A DNA stretch of 64,000 bases from Phoenix dactylifera (lineage: Eukaryota > Streptophyta > Magnoliopsida > Arecales > Arecaceae), in NCBI RefSeq assembly GCF_009389715.1, contig NC_052397.1:17990129-18054128 (forward strand), read 5' to 3'. Position numbers and translations under genes: made by a program. Each line of letters starts with the position of its first letter. Position 1 is the stretch's first letter. Positions 12,367-25,514 of the stretch are shown piece after piece. The notes beneath the pieces were generated by a model that worked only from the letters and a program-made list of their open reading frames with translations, was not told where the DNA came from and made no database searches.

Positions 12367-14070
12367 GCCCCGTTTAGGCCAGCTTTTGCTGGGCCAAAAA
12401 AAATAATTTTTTACGTCTCAAAAATATTTTAGATTTAATAAAAAATATTTGGTAAAAATTTTAGAGAGAAAACTAAAAATAATTTTTTAGAAGAAGCTCT
12501 ATTTTAGAGCTTTTCTCAAAAAAATACTTTTGGCTCCATTGAAAACTATTTTTTTTACTAACATACATGTAATAAAATATAACAATTAATAAAATATCTT
12601 TTTCTAATTCTGAAAATATATAGAAGGATAAAAATTAATTTATACTAATAATTATAATATTTTATACCTTTATATTGTACTATACTATAAATATAATATT
12701 ATATTACATATATCTCAATACATGAATATGTTATGTTAAATAATTATATTATATTTATTATGAAAAATTAATTTATGCTACTAATTATAATATTTTATAC
12801 CTTTGTTATTATATTATACTAAATATTATATTATATTATGTTATATCATAATATAATTGATTATTATATTAATAATTTAATATTACATTAAATTATTATG
12901 CTATAGGTATATAATATTATATTACTATATTATAATTGTTGCTGGAAATTGGACCGGGGGCGGCCGCGAACCGAGAGGGGAGGGGCTCCGCTGCCGGAAC
13001 AGTGGGTGGCGGTGCGTCGGCTGGTGGCGTTCTCCTGGAGAATCCTGCAAGAAAGCCGGTGGCCGGATTTTCCGGCGCCGGCCCTCCAAAGCTTAAGTCA
13101 GAGGGGGCTAATATGTGGGGGAGTAAAGGAGGAGAATGTTTGTTTCTATATCCGTTTGTGTGTCTGCCCTCTTCCCCAGGTTCTCGTTTATAGAAGATAT
13201 TATGTTACTGGGAGGTGACGGTAGATTGTCTTTTTCGTGATAATTGGGCACGATCACGCTCATTAATGGCATTGTGGAGATAAGGCGGATCAGACCGGAG
13301 TCAGCGAACTGTCATGGTTGATCGGACCCGTTGGAGTGGTTGAACCGCGCGCGTGGTGGGCCTGGGGTTCGTAGATGGCAAGTGCATTAATTGCTGAGTG
13401 AACCGGTGATCAGGGAGAGCCATACGCTTTGATGGTTCAGTGATCCGGAGATCATCTTGAGCCGTGTTCATTTAATGGTTGGTGCATCGGAGGCCGCAGG
13501 GGTCACGCATTAATGATAGGGCGTGCGAAGGCCTGCGGAGGTCACGTGCCTTAATGGCTCAAGGATGGTAACAGAGTACGGTGGAGTCGTGTATTTGTCG
13601 TCAGATCCTCTGGAGGATTAGGCGGAGGTTGGATATTTGGCTAAGGCACAGGCTTGGCACGGGTGCCGAGCCGAGCCGGTTGCTTAGCGGAGTGTCTTGT
13701 GGTGAGGTCGGGCGTTTTTCTGGTCGGCGCTCCTTGTCGAGCGCCTCTCTGGTCGGCGCTCCTTGGTCGAGCGCTCTGAGCTGGCATGACTTGGGTTTTC
13801 CCAAAATAATAATATTATTATATTATAGTAATATTATCTATTATATTTATATGTTTATATTTATTTTATTGTTAATACTATGTAATATTTTTTATGATCA
13901 TTTTGTCATATCAAAAATATTTTTTAGTTTATTTACCAATATACATTAAAGTATCACAATACTTTAAAATATAATATCAAATAAAAATAATTTTTTATAA
14001 AAAAATTGTTTTAGATAGCTTTATTTTAAAAAGCTCTGCTGCCAATGATCCTCCTAATCGAGCCTTGGCC
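12367..14070. mobile_element. Nested transposon insertion private to duplication copy B
   Basis: Copy A reads continuously from GATAATTA to ATTAGAAAG (about 3863-3880), while copy B has 1,704 bp between the same words, with ATTA on both sides (12363-12366 and 14071-14074). The ends are imperfect inverted repeats: GCCCCGTTTAGG on the left, and GGCTCGATTAGG as the reverse complement near the right end. The body is very AT-rich except for a GC-rich core at 12937-13805 that looks like a separately inserted solo LTR. No transposase frame is visible, so the outer part is a non-autonomous element. A relative lies near 25.5-26.1 kb. Confidence 0.7.
12937..13805. mobile_element. Probable solo LTR nested in the AT-rich element
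   Basis: A GC-rich block of 869 bp begins TGTTGCTGGAAATTGG and ends TTTTCCCAAA, close to the TGTTG..CAACA termini usual for LTRs (the last C would be lost). It is flanked by ATAAT at 12932-12936 and 13806-13810, as expected for a 5-bp target duplication, though the AT-rich context weakens that evidence. No internal retroviral-type coding sequence is present, consistent with a solo LTR left by recombination. Short open frames inside it are by-products of its GC content. Confidence 0.5.
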
Positions 14071-14393
14071 ATTAGAAAGAAATAAGTGGCAAGGAAAATT
14101 CAGAAAAATGAACCAAAGAAGAACGAAGGCCCACTTCCCTCCTTTGTGACATTTTCCTGCACCGGTCTTCGTCGCCATTATGACTTGCTAATTGGCCTAC
14201 CTCTCTTGTTTTCCATCACCTGTGACTTGCCATTATGACTTGTCAATTTCGTCTATCACGAGAAATTTGGGAAGAATTTCCGATATCTTTATACCAACCA
14301 AAGGAATCCCCATCTCGGCTCGTCATTAGCCTGTTTCTTTTCCTCTCAGAGGGCTGGCAAATGCTCTTGACCTTTAATTTGCAAGGAGCGGGA

Positions 14394-17300
14394 ATGACAG
14401 TAGCTAAGGAGGCTAGAAAGCTCTCCTCTTCCTTAGCGGCGGTACTCTCTCTACTATCTGTACTGCTGCCAACCAACGTTCACATGTTCTTCTCTCGTGT
14501 CAGCTCGTGAACACCATCACCCATCTTCCGGGATTTCATGGAACCTTGCCCTTCCATTTGGAAACCGGGTGAGCTTTCCATATTTTAACAGCCAAGTTCT
14601 AATTGGTTCACGGGCTACTGCTTCTCAATTATCTTGAAATTTAGTCAACTCGTGCTTCTGCTTTGCATGTTTTAGATACGTGACGGTGGATGAAGCGAAT
14701 GATGCGCAGCTTTCTACTACTTCATAAAGTCTGAGAGGAAGCCGGAGGAAGGACCCTCTAATGGTGTGGCAGTCAGGAGGCCCGGGCTGCTCGGCGTTTT
14801 CAGGTTTGGTTTTTGAGATTGGTAAGGCTCCTTTCCTCAATAAAGCGATTGGTAAGCTTCGTTTAGTTCTAGCGATCATGATCCAAGCCAATCAATTCAC
14901 TTCAATATTCGTCATGCTGCTTGGAAGTGTTTGAGTTCACTTTGATAGTCTATTACATTGGTTAGAAGTGTTTAGATATGGATTGAAGAGCATGGGGAAG
15001 AGACTTGAGGGACCATAGTGTCAAGTAAGAAAAACTGTAATAGTGGAAGTACGGAATTCAAACAATGTCATAGATGGAAGTAATATTAGCCATTGGCAGA
15101 AGTCCGAGTTGGCATGAGGAGTTTGATTGTAGCCACAAATTCTGGTGTATAACAGATATATCCTATACGAATTGATCTCGTTAAAGTTGTGTCGATGAAG
15201 CAAAATGTGAGCTACAAGCCATTGAGTGATTGTCGCCACACCCTTGCTCTTCATCTATAGACATAAATAAAAGAGATGAAGGGATCTATTATCAAGAAAG
15301 AAAAAGTACTATAAAAAAAAATGATGTGACCTGATTATTATGGGTTTGCTTCAAGATTGCTCCATTATAAATTGGATATTATTTATTTGAAACATGAAAA
15401 TGATCTCTTCATTCCTAGGGTAATAGTACATACATATCCAACCTTTCTCTCAAATCTAGCAATCACACTGGCAAGCGTGCCTTGGTGCAATGCTAAGATT
15501 GCTTCATTGTGACCTAGTTATCAAAGATTTGAAGCATAGAAGAAGCCTCTCAGCATGTAAAGCTATGTATATCTGACTCTTCTCAAGCCCTCCAATGGTA
15601 GGAGTTTCAAAAGGATAAGATTCTATCATTCTATGGAATAGGATTCATGTGAGTTGATAAAGTAGGCCCATGTTCACTTGATGTGATTCCTCTTATTCAA
15701 GAGTAGGTTAGAAATGGGCTCGGGCCGGCCCGAAGCCCATCGACCAAGCGGACTTAGGGTCGGGCTACAGGCTAGGCTCGAAAAATTTCAGCCCAAGTTC
15801 GGATTTAATTACAGAGCCCATCTATTTTTCGTTGTCGGGCTCGGGTAGATCGTTGGCCTGGCCCAGGCCAGTTCGAGTCCGAATTCAAGCCCGTACCTAA
15901 TCCGATTCAATCATTTAGGATCATTCCAAAATGAACCTGTTCAATACTTCAAGTCTCCAATGGGTTCACTATGCTAGTAGGCTTCAAAGTATGTTTGATT
16001 GGCTGGATAATTAATTTGTTTTACATTAGCCTTAATTTGATAGCTAGATATTGAATTATAACTAATTTATTTTAGGTGTCATTCAAAGAATTTTTCTGGG
16101 CGGTTCGGACCAGCCCAATTTTTGGCCCAAACAGGTAGTTTGGTTGGGCTTAGGCCCGAGCTCGGGCCGGACTTTTCCAAATATTTTTAGACCTAAGCCC
16201 AGTCTGAAGTCCAAAATTTTTTTTGATTATGTTAAGCTGAGATGGGTCATCAACTCTTGGCATGTAAATATTAATGGATTGATGCCATCGATATCTCTCT
16301 CTAATCTTGCAGGCCCTCTAAAATTTGACGTTGCCGGTACATTGATGGCTTGCCAACCTTGGTCTACAACCCACATACTTGGACTAAGGTCTGATCTCTC
16401 TCGCTCTTGCTCTCGCTCTCTCGCTTTCTAAGCTTTGGTGGTTCTTCAGGTATGCAACATCATCTTTCTCGATTCGCCGGTCGGGGTTGGATTCTCCTAT
16501 TCGAGTGTGGGGAAAAGCTACGAGACAGGTGACACCAAAAACGGGCCCGACAAGTCCACACTTTCCTTAGAAAGGTGGGGGCTTTTGCTATTTCTTTCAG
16601 TTTATTGAATTCATTTATTTAAGATGTTCATGAGGAGATCGGTGCGATTGATTTACGAGCACCCAAGTTGTGATGCAGTGGTTTATTGATCACCCAAAGT
16701 TCCTCTCCAATCCACTCTACATCGGTGGAGATTCGTATTCTGGTATTATTGTGCCAGTTGTTGCTCAAAAAATAGCAAAAAGGTAATTCTTGAAAACAGT
16801 CGTTTATTGTATGATCGATAATTTTCTGAAACTGGATGTGATAACAATTCAATAGTCTCTGTTATAAGATTGGTATTCCAAAGATACCATGATTATTGGA
16901 GGGGAAAAATCTTCCACTCCTTTAAGCCAGCCTTACAAAAATAGCAGTGTAAATTCAACATTGCATCAAATCATTTGTCAATGTTATAGTTTCTTCGAGG
17001 TTTTTTGAACATAAATGCAAAGGGGCTTGGAAGAACAATGTCCCGTATATTGAATAGTGGAAACTAATTAGTGCATAATCTGGATAATTTATGATGTTCA
17101 ACAATTTTAAGAATTACTAAGCAGATCATATTCAATCATGGACATGATAATTTTTTTGAAGTCTTCAGAATTCTTCCTGAAGTACTGTTTCACTGATAAA
17201 TTTGATGTATTCATACATTCATCTGCCTTTATGCCTTTAAGGTTTGTTATGTTGCAGGTGATCAAGATGGAGATGAACTGCCCTACAATCTCAAGGTTGG

Positions 17301-20300
17301 TGAACCTTACCAAAAAATATACCTAAATGTGTGTGTCTTCATAAACAAAATATAATTGACTTCTTCCTCTGTATCTTTCCTGGTATATTGGCAGCATCAC
17401 TTAGACCAAGCAGCATATGTCGCTGTTTGGATGTTCTCTGGAAATTAAATGAACAAATTATTCACAAAATAGCATCCATTAGCGTGTACTTTATTAATTA
17501 CTCTCTAACTCTCTCTTGCTTTACATATGTAGTGAACTTGAGCCATTCAGGACTAAAATGACATTGAGATAATAGCAAAGCTTATTTTAGAAATAATCTG
17601 AATGGTTGTTGGGAGAAAGATCCATACCCCTTTTCTTAGAAGGTAGACTCAGTAACAAACATCAGGGGACAGGGCAAGACTTCACAATTATTTGATCATG
17701 ATTCCACTGATTTGTACAGAACAATGCAAAGCATTTTCACCGTTACATCTAAACACATTTTGACCTTAAACTGCATGTTGTTTCCATGGTGGTATACAGA
17801 AGAAACCTTTCACCCATTACCATAAAGGTGAAGTTAATTTTGACCACTAAAGAGCCACCTTTTTGTTGACATATGGTGTTTTCCACTTTTCCTAATTAAT
17901 TATATATTGCACAGCAAGTAGCTCATTATTTCTTTCTTGCACAACATGGACTAATCCAACACAGATATGGTATAACGACTACCAATCCTACAACATAATC
18001 ATAGTTTTGATGAAACAAAGAAGTGGTCTTTTTATGAACTTTTAAATGTATCAATAAAAGGTTATCATCACATTATTCTGGAATTTCCATTAGTAATATA
18101 TGTAAAAAAATTTGGTGAGCTGGATCCAATGTGAATAGTCCATAGGGGCATGACCACTAACAACAACCACAATTTGTTTCATGTTTTTGTAAGGGATCAA
18201 TATTTCACACCGTAGGCCTTTCTTTTCTGCTGTGGCTGTTTTTGTTATTGTTTCTTCCGTACACGCCATTTTGCTTGCTGATTTTGATATCTTCTCAACG
18301 ATAAGAAGGAAAACAATATTCCCATCTATTTCCTGTGCCTGTAATCTTGCTTATGTACTACTTATCTTTATGTTTTTGTAATCTTCTTTTCCGGATATGG
18401 TTCCAGGGTTATCTGGTTGGCAACCCGGTAACGGATGAGAAGTTTGATAATGGGGCAGTTGTTCCATATGCTCATGGGATGGGACTTATATCTGACGAAC
18501 TTTATGAGGTGAAAGAATTTATCAAAACATTTTCCTAGATTATGTCAAAACCCTTTATGCTTTCCTTGTGAACACTTAACATCAGCAACATCTTGAGCAA
18601 TCAGAATCCATGCTAAGTAATCCGTTACTGAGGTATGCCAGATGCACCAAACAAAGCATTCCTTGATTTGTTTTAATGATTAGCATTAGATTGGAGATGA
18701 AAAGAAACCATATGATATAAATAAGTTGTTGGAAGGCAATTATCACATCATAGAGATTGTTCAAAAAATAGATAAACCTCTTTTGCGAGATATCTGATGA
18801 TGGTCTCTATTGGAACATGTCTGCAGATGTGTCTGTTAGTTTATATCATTGATTTTCATTAAGCTCTTTCTTTTATATCAATTCTAGCTAATGTGCACTT
18901 TATTGATAATTTATAGTAAAATTCTATCATTATTGTAAGTTTGATCTACAGAATTCTAAACATCATACTTGCCTTACATAGACAAAGTAGCATTCAGGAA
19001 TCAGAAAGCAACCGACTAAAGGGCACCATAATTATTGTATATAAATTTTATCATAGATCTTGTTACTTTGAAGTTGGGTACATGTCCCAGCTTCGCCACA
19101 ACAACAATAGTAATTTGGGGAAACTTTTGTCACAGATATTATATGATATCCAAGACTAATGCTGTTAAGTTGTTTACACTATGACTTCTCATTATGAAGA
19201 ACTGCATTTGTATTACTTAGTTTTGGGAGAAATCATATAATATTTAATTCTGTACTATTTCTTTCTTACAGTCAACCAAGAAAAGTTGTGGAGGAGAATA
19301 TGCTAGTCCTAGAAATGAGCAATGTGCAAACTATCTGCAGTCTGTAAATGAGGTGGGTGTGCTATTCGCTCTTAAAAGGTAAAACATCTGTTTTGACCTC
19401 TTTAACTGGAAAAGGGTTTTTGGATACATGCAGTGTACTAAGGGAATAAACTCAGAGCAAATTTTGGAGCCACTATGCTTTTCCGCGAGCCCAAAGCCCA
19501 ACATGGTTGCTGCATATAGCAGGAGATTGCTTAAAGAGGATATTAAAAAGTTTCCTTTATTAAATTCTGACCTTCCTTTGGAGTGTAGAGTAAATTCCCA
19601 ACCCTCCAAATTTTGAAACTAACACTTTCAGATGCTATCAAGTGTCGTAGAATGTATTTTCTAAACTCTTCTAGCAAATGTGCTCAAATGCATTAGCATC
19701 TTAAAATGGATTTAGATTTTCGAAGCTACTTCTTATCCCTGCTTTCAGGTTGAAACTTGATCCTTGTTTAAAACTTCAGTTTAGAATTTTGCTATGTGAA
19801 AATTTTGGTTCATCTGATTTGCTTATGGCCGGTCAAGTAATATCTTACACTAATTTATCTTCATATATTGAGTGCTTGTACATGCATCTATGTTGGTTCT
19901 TGGGTAACATAACTGCAGATGTTTATGCATTTATGTGTGCTTGCTTGTGCATTCTGATATGTGCAAACGAACCTCCACATATGCACTTAGATTTGCCCCT
20001 ATTTTCTTTTATACATGCTAAATCATGTAAAGATTGTTGGCTTGCATAAAATTTGAAATTGTTGATGCTTTTCTTGGACAAGAAATCTCACTGTTTCTAG
20101 CCTTGTATTTTGTTACAGAGTTTTGGATACTTGCTTTCCTACTTCTGGGCAGACAATGATACTGTTAGAGAGGCTCTCAATATTCGTAAGGTATTATACC
20201 TGATTATCTTCACTTCTGAGCTGTATGTAGTGAAATTAAACATGAAATCTCACTGTGCATGTTATGTATTTCTGCTACACAAATTTAATGTTCTAAGGGT

Positions 20301-22195
20301 AGTAATAAGACAGAGTTTGCTAAAGTTACTCGTGGGATATTTTTGCATGGTAATCTGTGAAGTGTACTTGATCTGTGTACTAATCCTTTCATTTTAAAAA
20401 GGATATTGTTGCATAGAAGCCTGTCAAATGTACTTGATCTGTGTATTAATCCGTCCATTTTAGATAATTTCTTAACAGTCCCTGAAAAGATATGGTTCAC
20501 TACATAGAGTCCTTGAAGTCTAGTTACCACAGATAGAGCAGACATTTGTGGAATATGCACTAATTAATGTTCAAGTTATTAGCTTTCCCAAGTATCTCGA
20601 CCATGTTAGCCCTAAATTATGTACATCCTTTTCGCAACAAGTCCCTAAAATCTTTGTGACTGGCATATTAATCCCTCGATTCTTTTAAAATGTGCATGTC
20701 AATCGTTGTGATTTAACGTAGAAGCTGTCCAGAGGAATGAAGTATGAGAGAGTTTTCTTTTTTCGTTTTTTCTTTATATTATGTGGAAGAAGAAGGGGGG
20801 GGGGGGGGGGGGGGGGGGTGACGGAGGAAATAATGGGATGAGGGGAACTCTTGGCCTAAAATGCGGAAATCTGACTAAGGAAGAACTTAATTTTATAGTT
20901 CTCCCTTATCCCCCATGGTAGTCAAAAGCATGTAAGTCATATTACAATTCAGGTAACCCTTGACCACAAAATGGTTAAACTAGGCAAGGACTTATAAATG
21001 TCTTGACAGGCATAACTTTTAGAGATTAATATGCAGTTTTGAAGAATTGATGAGTTGTTAAGGAAATAATAGAATTTTAGGGTTATTTTGCTTGGATAGT
21101 TTTGCATTACCAGCAGAGTATATTTATCTTCACCAATCAGATAAATATGTTCTGTTTTTGAATTACCGAAGGATGTGTGTGAATTCTTTGTCCAGGAACT
21201 GAGTAAGATTAAACAGTATACCAGTATGGAAACCCCTCATTTAGGTTACGATGCAGCACCAGTAAATCAGTTTTCTCTATGAGAATACAAGAAATACATG
21301 CGACATAGTTAGAAGCACATTTTAATATTTGCTTGCACACTAGCAGAATGATTGCCTTCAATAGTCTTAGTCAAATGCTGTTTGTGAATTACCATAGAAT
21401 GTCATCATTTTGTTTGTTAAATAGCTTGCTCATGGTTGTATAATTCAATCAAGCAGACCAAAATTTATTCTAGTTAGATATAAGTGATGTAAAATGGAGT
21501 GAAGACGCATATTTTTGACGATGCCAAACAGGGGACAGTGCAACATTGGCAGAGATGCAACCATGACCTACTTTATACATACGATATCCCAAGTTCTATA
21601 AAGTTTCATCTGAATCTGACCAGCAGAGGTTACCGAGCGTTGGTATACAGGTGAAGTCGCAACACGTTTCGCATAATAAGATATTTTAATTTTACCTGCT
21701 ATACTAAATTTTCTATTGTTCCATGCCAAAATGTTATTATTTGATGCTGCTTTTCTTATGCAGTGGTGATCACGACATGGGTGTACCTTTTGTGGGCACG
21801 CAAGGATGGATTAGATCTCTCAACTTCTCCATCGTGGATGACTGGCGGCCATGGTCGGTAGATGGGCAAGTCGCAGGGTGATCTCTTGTTGCGCTAACCA
21901 ATTTCATTAGGGAGCTTCATATTATAGTTCTTTAAAGCGTGTGATTATAAATCTTGATGTTCGCTTGTCAGGTTCACGAGGACTTACTCAAATAACCTGA
22001 CTTTTGCAACTGTGAAGGTAAACAGTAATTTTCCTGCCCATAGTAGGAGATCATAAGGTACTTCATTGGAATGATGATGTTTTATCCACAGTTTTATTCT
22101 TGTCCTTGTAGGGTGCGGGACACACAGCTCCAGAATACCGGCCAAAAGAGTGCTTGGCTATGCTTCAAAGGTGGCTTTCTGGCGCCCCTCTGTAA
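14394..22195 (+). CDS. SCPL: SCPL-3: serine carboxypeptidase-like gene (duplication copy B), frameshifted in exons 1-5, open in exons 6-14 as read
   Basis: Fourteen exons align one to one with SCPL-2: 14394-14568, 14676-14821, 16313-16388, 16450-16574, 16679-16782, 17258-17295, 18407-18508, 19272-19352, 19434-19589, 20119-20190, 21532-21650, 21764-21877, 21972-22017, 22112-22195 (TAA). Exon 1 is 5 bp longer than in copy A (one extra Ala codon plus two single-base insertions) and reaches a stop just after RVSS. Exon 2 has a -1/+1 pair and a Leu-to-Gln change beside SGGPG. Exon 3 is 1 bp short (GCCGGTAC instead of GCCGGGTAC), exon 4 is 2 bp long and exon 5 is 1 bp long. The nucleophile motif GGDSYSG is still readable in exon 5. 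Exons 6-14 join in one clean frame of about 270 codons: [42 protein letters not shown] with the Asp region, and [11 protein letters not shown] with the His. Intron 10 carries about 785 bp absent from copy A. Same family role as SCPL-2. Confidence 0.85.
15711..16212. mobile_element. GGGCTCGGGCC-rich transposon relic in SCPL-3 intron 2
   Basis: This is the duplicated counterpart of the relic at 5549-6054, with the same ends and interior but scattered substitutions and single-base indels. Confidence 0.5.
20795..20818 (+). repeat. Poly(G) tract, 24 bases
   Basis: This is an uninterrupted run of 24 G in intron 10 of SCPL-3, inside the part of that intron that copy A lacks. It may be a genuine homopolymer of uncertain length or an assembly artefact. 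Confidence 0.9.
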
Positions 22196-22472
22196 CATGA
22201 TTATCCTCCATAATTAACCCCAAAATCCGCAGTAGCCTGATTATAATCTGCGGGCTTGGTGTCAACTGGTGTTCTCTATGATAAAAAGTACTTATAAGAA
22301 GTCCCAGAATTGGAGAGAAGAGCTACCAAGATTCCAGAGTAATTCATCTTCAAAATTGTGAACCCTTATGCACACACCAGCTTTGTTGTATCTTGATTGT
22401 TTTTTCAAGAAAAGACTGCCAGTAGAATAGTCAGAATAGAAGATTGCCATTATCCAACTATTCATTATAAAA

Positions 22473-25400
22473 ATTTTAAGAGCGTCCACTTCTTGGACTA
22501 TTATGAAATTCAAAGGCCAGTTTGCTTTTAATACTGCATTATGCTGGCCTCATGCTTCTTGGATTTAATTGGTATGGTCCGTTTGGTTGGAGTATGTTAT
22601 GTTACAGGTTACTCTAACGATTTTTGAATATTATTTATTTGAGACAATGATTGTAGGAGAAAATAAATTTTATCATGTTTAATTGATGAAAAATTTACTC
22701 GGAAGTAGATTATTATATTTTATTGGATGAATCTTATTGCCATTTTTTTAATAATACTTTTAAATAAATAATTCAAATAATAATATTTTTTATTATTCAT
22801 GATTATTTATATTCCACTCATATGAAGGCTGTCGAAATATATTTACATGCTTTAATAAATATTTTTAAATTAAATATAAATATATTAGAAAATATATTTT
22901 TTGTTATAAATAAATTTTAGTTCATGACATTTTTAATATTGTGTTAGTTGCTATCTTTTTTAAATTTATATTTTAATTCTTTAAATTTTTAATTTTATTA
23001 TATGAACATCTCTTGGTTTAAGTTAACTAAATAATAATTTAATATTGTACTTGTATTCTTCTAACAGTATTAATTTCATATTTTCTAGATATTTTTACTC
23101 CTATTGCTCACACTAAATGAACTCCTTGCCCCTCTATCAGTGATTAATGGTGGCTAAGTTTCAGGATAGAATAGAGCCAAGGAGAAGAGACTAGATATCG
23201 AACCTCATTTGCTATTAAGTCAAGGGCATATTTGCCCTTCTTTGACTTCAACCTTATTTGCTGTGAAGTCAAGAGCATCTTTGCTATTAAGCCAATAGCA
23301 TAATCGCTTTAAAGGGAAAGAGGCTTTTATGATTCAAAGTTTTGGATTGGGCTGGATCGGGTTTATATTATGTTTGGACCCTTTTTTTTTGTTGACCCAA
23401 ATTAGACCTATACAGGCAGTCGGGTTCAGCCAGGTTGGGTTAGTTTGAAAAATACAAGACCTAGACACAACTAGAAATTTAGATTGAGACCCAAATCACG
23501 GGTCATCATACGTAGATTGGATCAGTGTAATCAACTCAGGACCAAGTTAGGTCACAGGCCGGCTCAACCCATTTGCAGTTTTAATTATACTATTACGCTG
23601 TAAACTTTCCCCAGTCATTTATCCACGTCACAATATCCATAGAAAGAGATGGAGTCCTGCCTACAATATCCAAAATTAGAACCAAAGATTTTGCTTTCTA
23701 AGCAAATGTGTGAACACTAGGTCAAGCCCATGTTCACATCCACATTATTGAAATATTACCATATGTTCATCCATGACACTTTTTGTACATATCTTTTATT
23801 TGTAAAAATACATTTCAATTGCAACAGCCTCTTCTGTACCTACCAAATAAAATATATTTCAATTAGTTTATTCTTGCTTAAGAAATAAATAAATAAAATT
23901 TATCAACTAAAAGTTAGTGTTCATTTATCCAACGAGACCATTAGTGTTGGCTTTCACATGATTACACTCATCTATATCAATATCAAGCATGCCCTAGCTC
24001 TACTGGCTTGCCTTCACTTTTTCATGACTATTTCATTTTTGTACACAAGTTATCAACTTCAAAAACAAGAAAGGTCTCCTCTTACTTCTTTTATTTGCTT
24101 TATAAAAATATCAATTTGACTTAAACATATAAACTCAAGTGGGTGGCGCCGGTAAACAGACAACTAAATTGATGAATAAACAAAAGATATTCCCTACAAT
24201 TTCAAAAGTTCACAAGTATTTCGAAGTTTTTGTGATTGCGCTTTGTCATGGCAAACTGATGACGACTTCGAAAAAAAGAGAGTAAATTTTGCATTTAAAA
24301 CATGCTCTTTTCCATTTCTATCTTCTACAAAGTGAAAAAGCCTCTCTAAGAAATAAATAATTGTAAATTACAATTTATCTAATTGAAATTTCCAGAAGGA
24401 ATGTGCTATATTTTTCAGCTTGTAACCTTATCAATTAGTATAATAATGACAAAACAATAAGTAAAATTTTGTCTCCTATTTAGTATTTCTATAATTGAAA
24501 CTAATAAAAAACACTTCCCCCAAATATTATTAATCAAGAAAAAAATATATATGGGATATATATAGAGATGAAAAGACAGAGGAGGACCAGTGCATGAGGT
24601 TGCAGGGCTTATCTTGTTGGAGCAAAGACCAGGTACTCCAAAACTTTCTATGTCAGTTAATTATTTTATTGGAGAAAAAAATTTCAAAGACGGTTCAGAA
24701 GATTGATAGGTCCAAGGTTCCTCACTGAGAGCAAATCATCCCTTTTAGGAATAAGAGAAACAAAAGCAAAGCTGAGCCTCGATGTTCCGTGTTAAATAAG
24801 ATAAACGATCTTTACATTTATTGAAACGACAAAAATAACCTTTTCTTCGAGGAAAGGCTTGCAAGCCCCACAATCATTGACATATGAAGAGGCATGATTC
24901 AATTTGATCCTTTCTTCTTTTTTTTTTCTTTCCTGAGAACTTGATCCTTGATAGAAATATTATCATTCTACACTAAATAAAGCATTGATTCATGTGCACA
25001 TAAAGCGTCATGTGTATTTCTGGGAGCTAAATTATTACATCATATTATCATTTCTGCAACCCCGCGTGCTGCTTAATCCCAAGAGAAGACTGCTGAAAAA
25101 AAAAAGAGGAGCAATTCCAAGGCAGAGGGGTTCGCCAATATATGTTGAAGTTCCAGTCGCATGGATGTCAAGGCATATCGTTCTCAAATTACTAAATAAA
25201 TTAATGCACGAGATCGATTGGACAAGCATTAGGCAACCTAGAGCTTAGAAAGCGTGAGCACAGATCGATAAGGCTGTTGTTGACCAACGAATAACTTAAC
25301 AAGAGTTGCATACGTAGAAGCAATTAAGATCTTAAAATTTACCAATTCCTGTCAGTAATCACCAAATCTGGCTGAACAGATTTGCTAGAGTTGGTCACCC

Positions 25401-25514
25401 AAATACCCAAAGTCCAAATTAAAATAATTGTCTAAGATGTATCTGCAATGTTACATGCAAAAGCATAAGTAAACTTTTTCCTTTTGAATACAATTTTCCG
25501 AATTAGTTGTGTGA
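22473..25514. other. AT-rich intergenic DNA with possible transposon remnants
   Basis: No gene is recognised. A candidate DNA transposon may span about 22574-23940, with the left end TGGTCCGTTTGGTTGG and the reverse complement of the right end TGGTCTCGTTGGAT. Within it, about 23335-23590 has GGGTCGGG/GGCTCAACCC-type words typical of degenerate plant transposons. An 87-codon frame at 24985-25248 resembles no family I know. Confidence 0.35.

Larger units (their letters stand above)
11846..22472 (+). repeat. Segmental tandem duplication, copy B (with private insertions)
   Basis: This is the second copy of the unit at 3.40-11.56 kb and contains SCPL-3. It is longer because of a 1.7-kb transposon insertion at 12367-14070 and about 785 bp extra in intron 10 (mostly about 20632-21365, including a 24-G tract). 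Homology ends near 22472, after which the flank becomes unrelated AT-rich DNA. Confidence 0.9.

Noticed and set aside
12936..13949. Several GC-rich open frames in the copy B insertion
   Set aside because: Frames overlap on both strands inside the proposed solo LTR and lack protein-family features; GC-rich DNA has few stops.
24985..25248. 87-codon frame with a basic segment, considered as a small auxin-response type gene
   Set aside because: The order of motifs expected for that family is not present and no promoter or homologue is evident.
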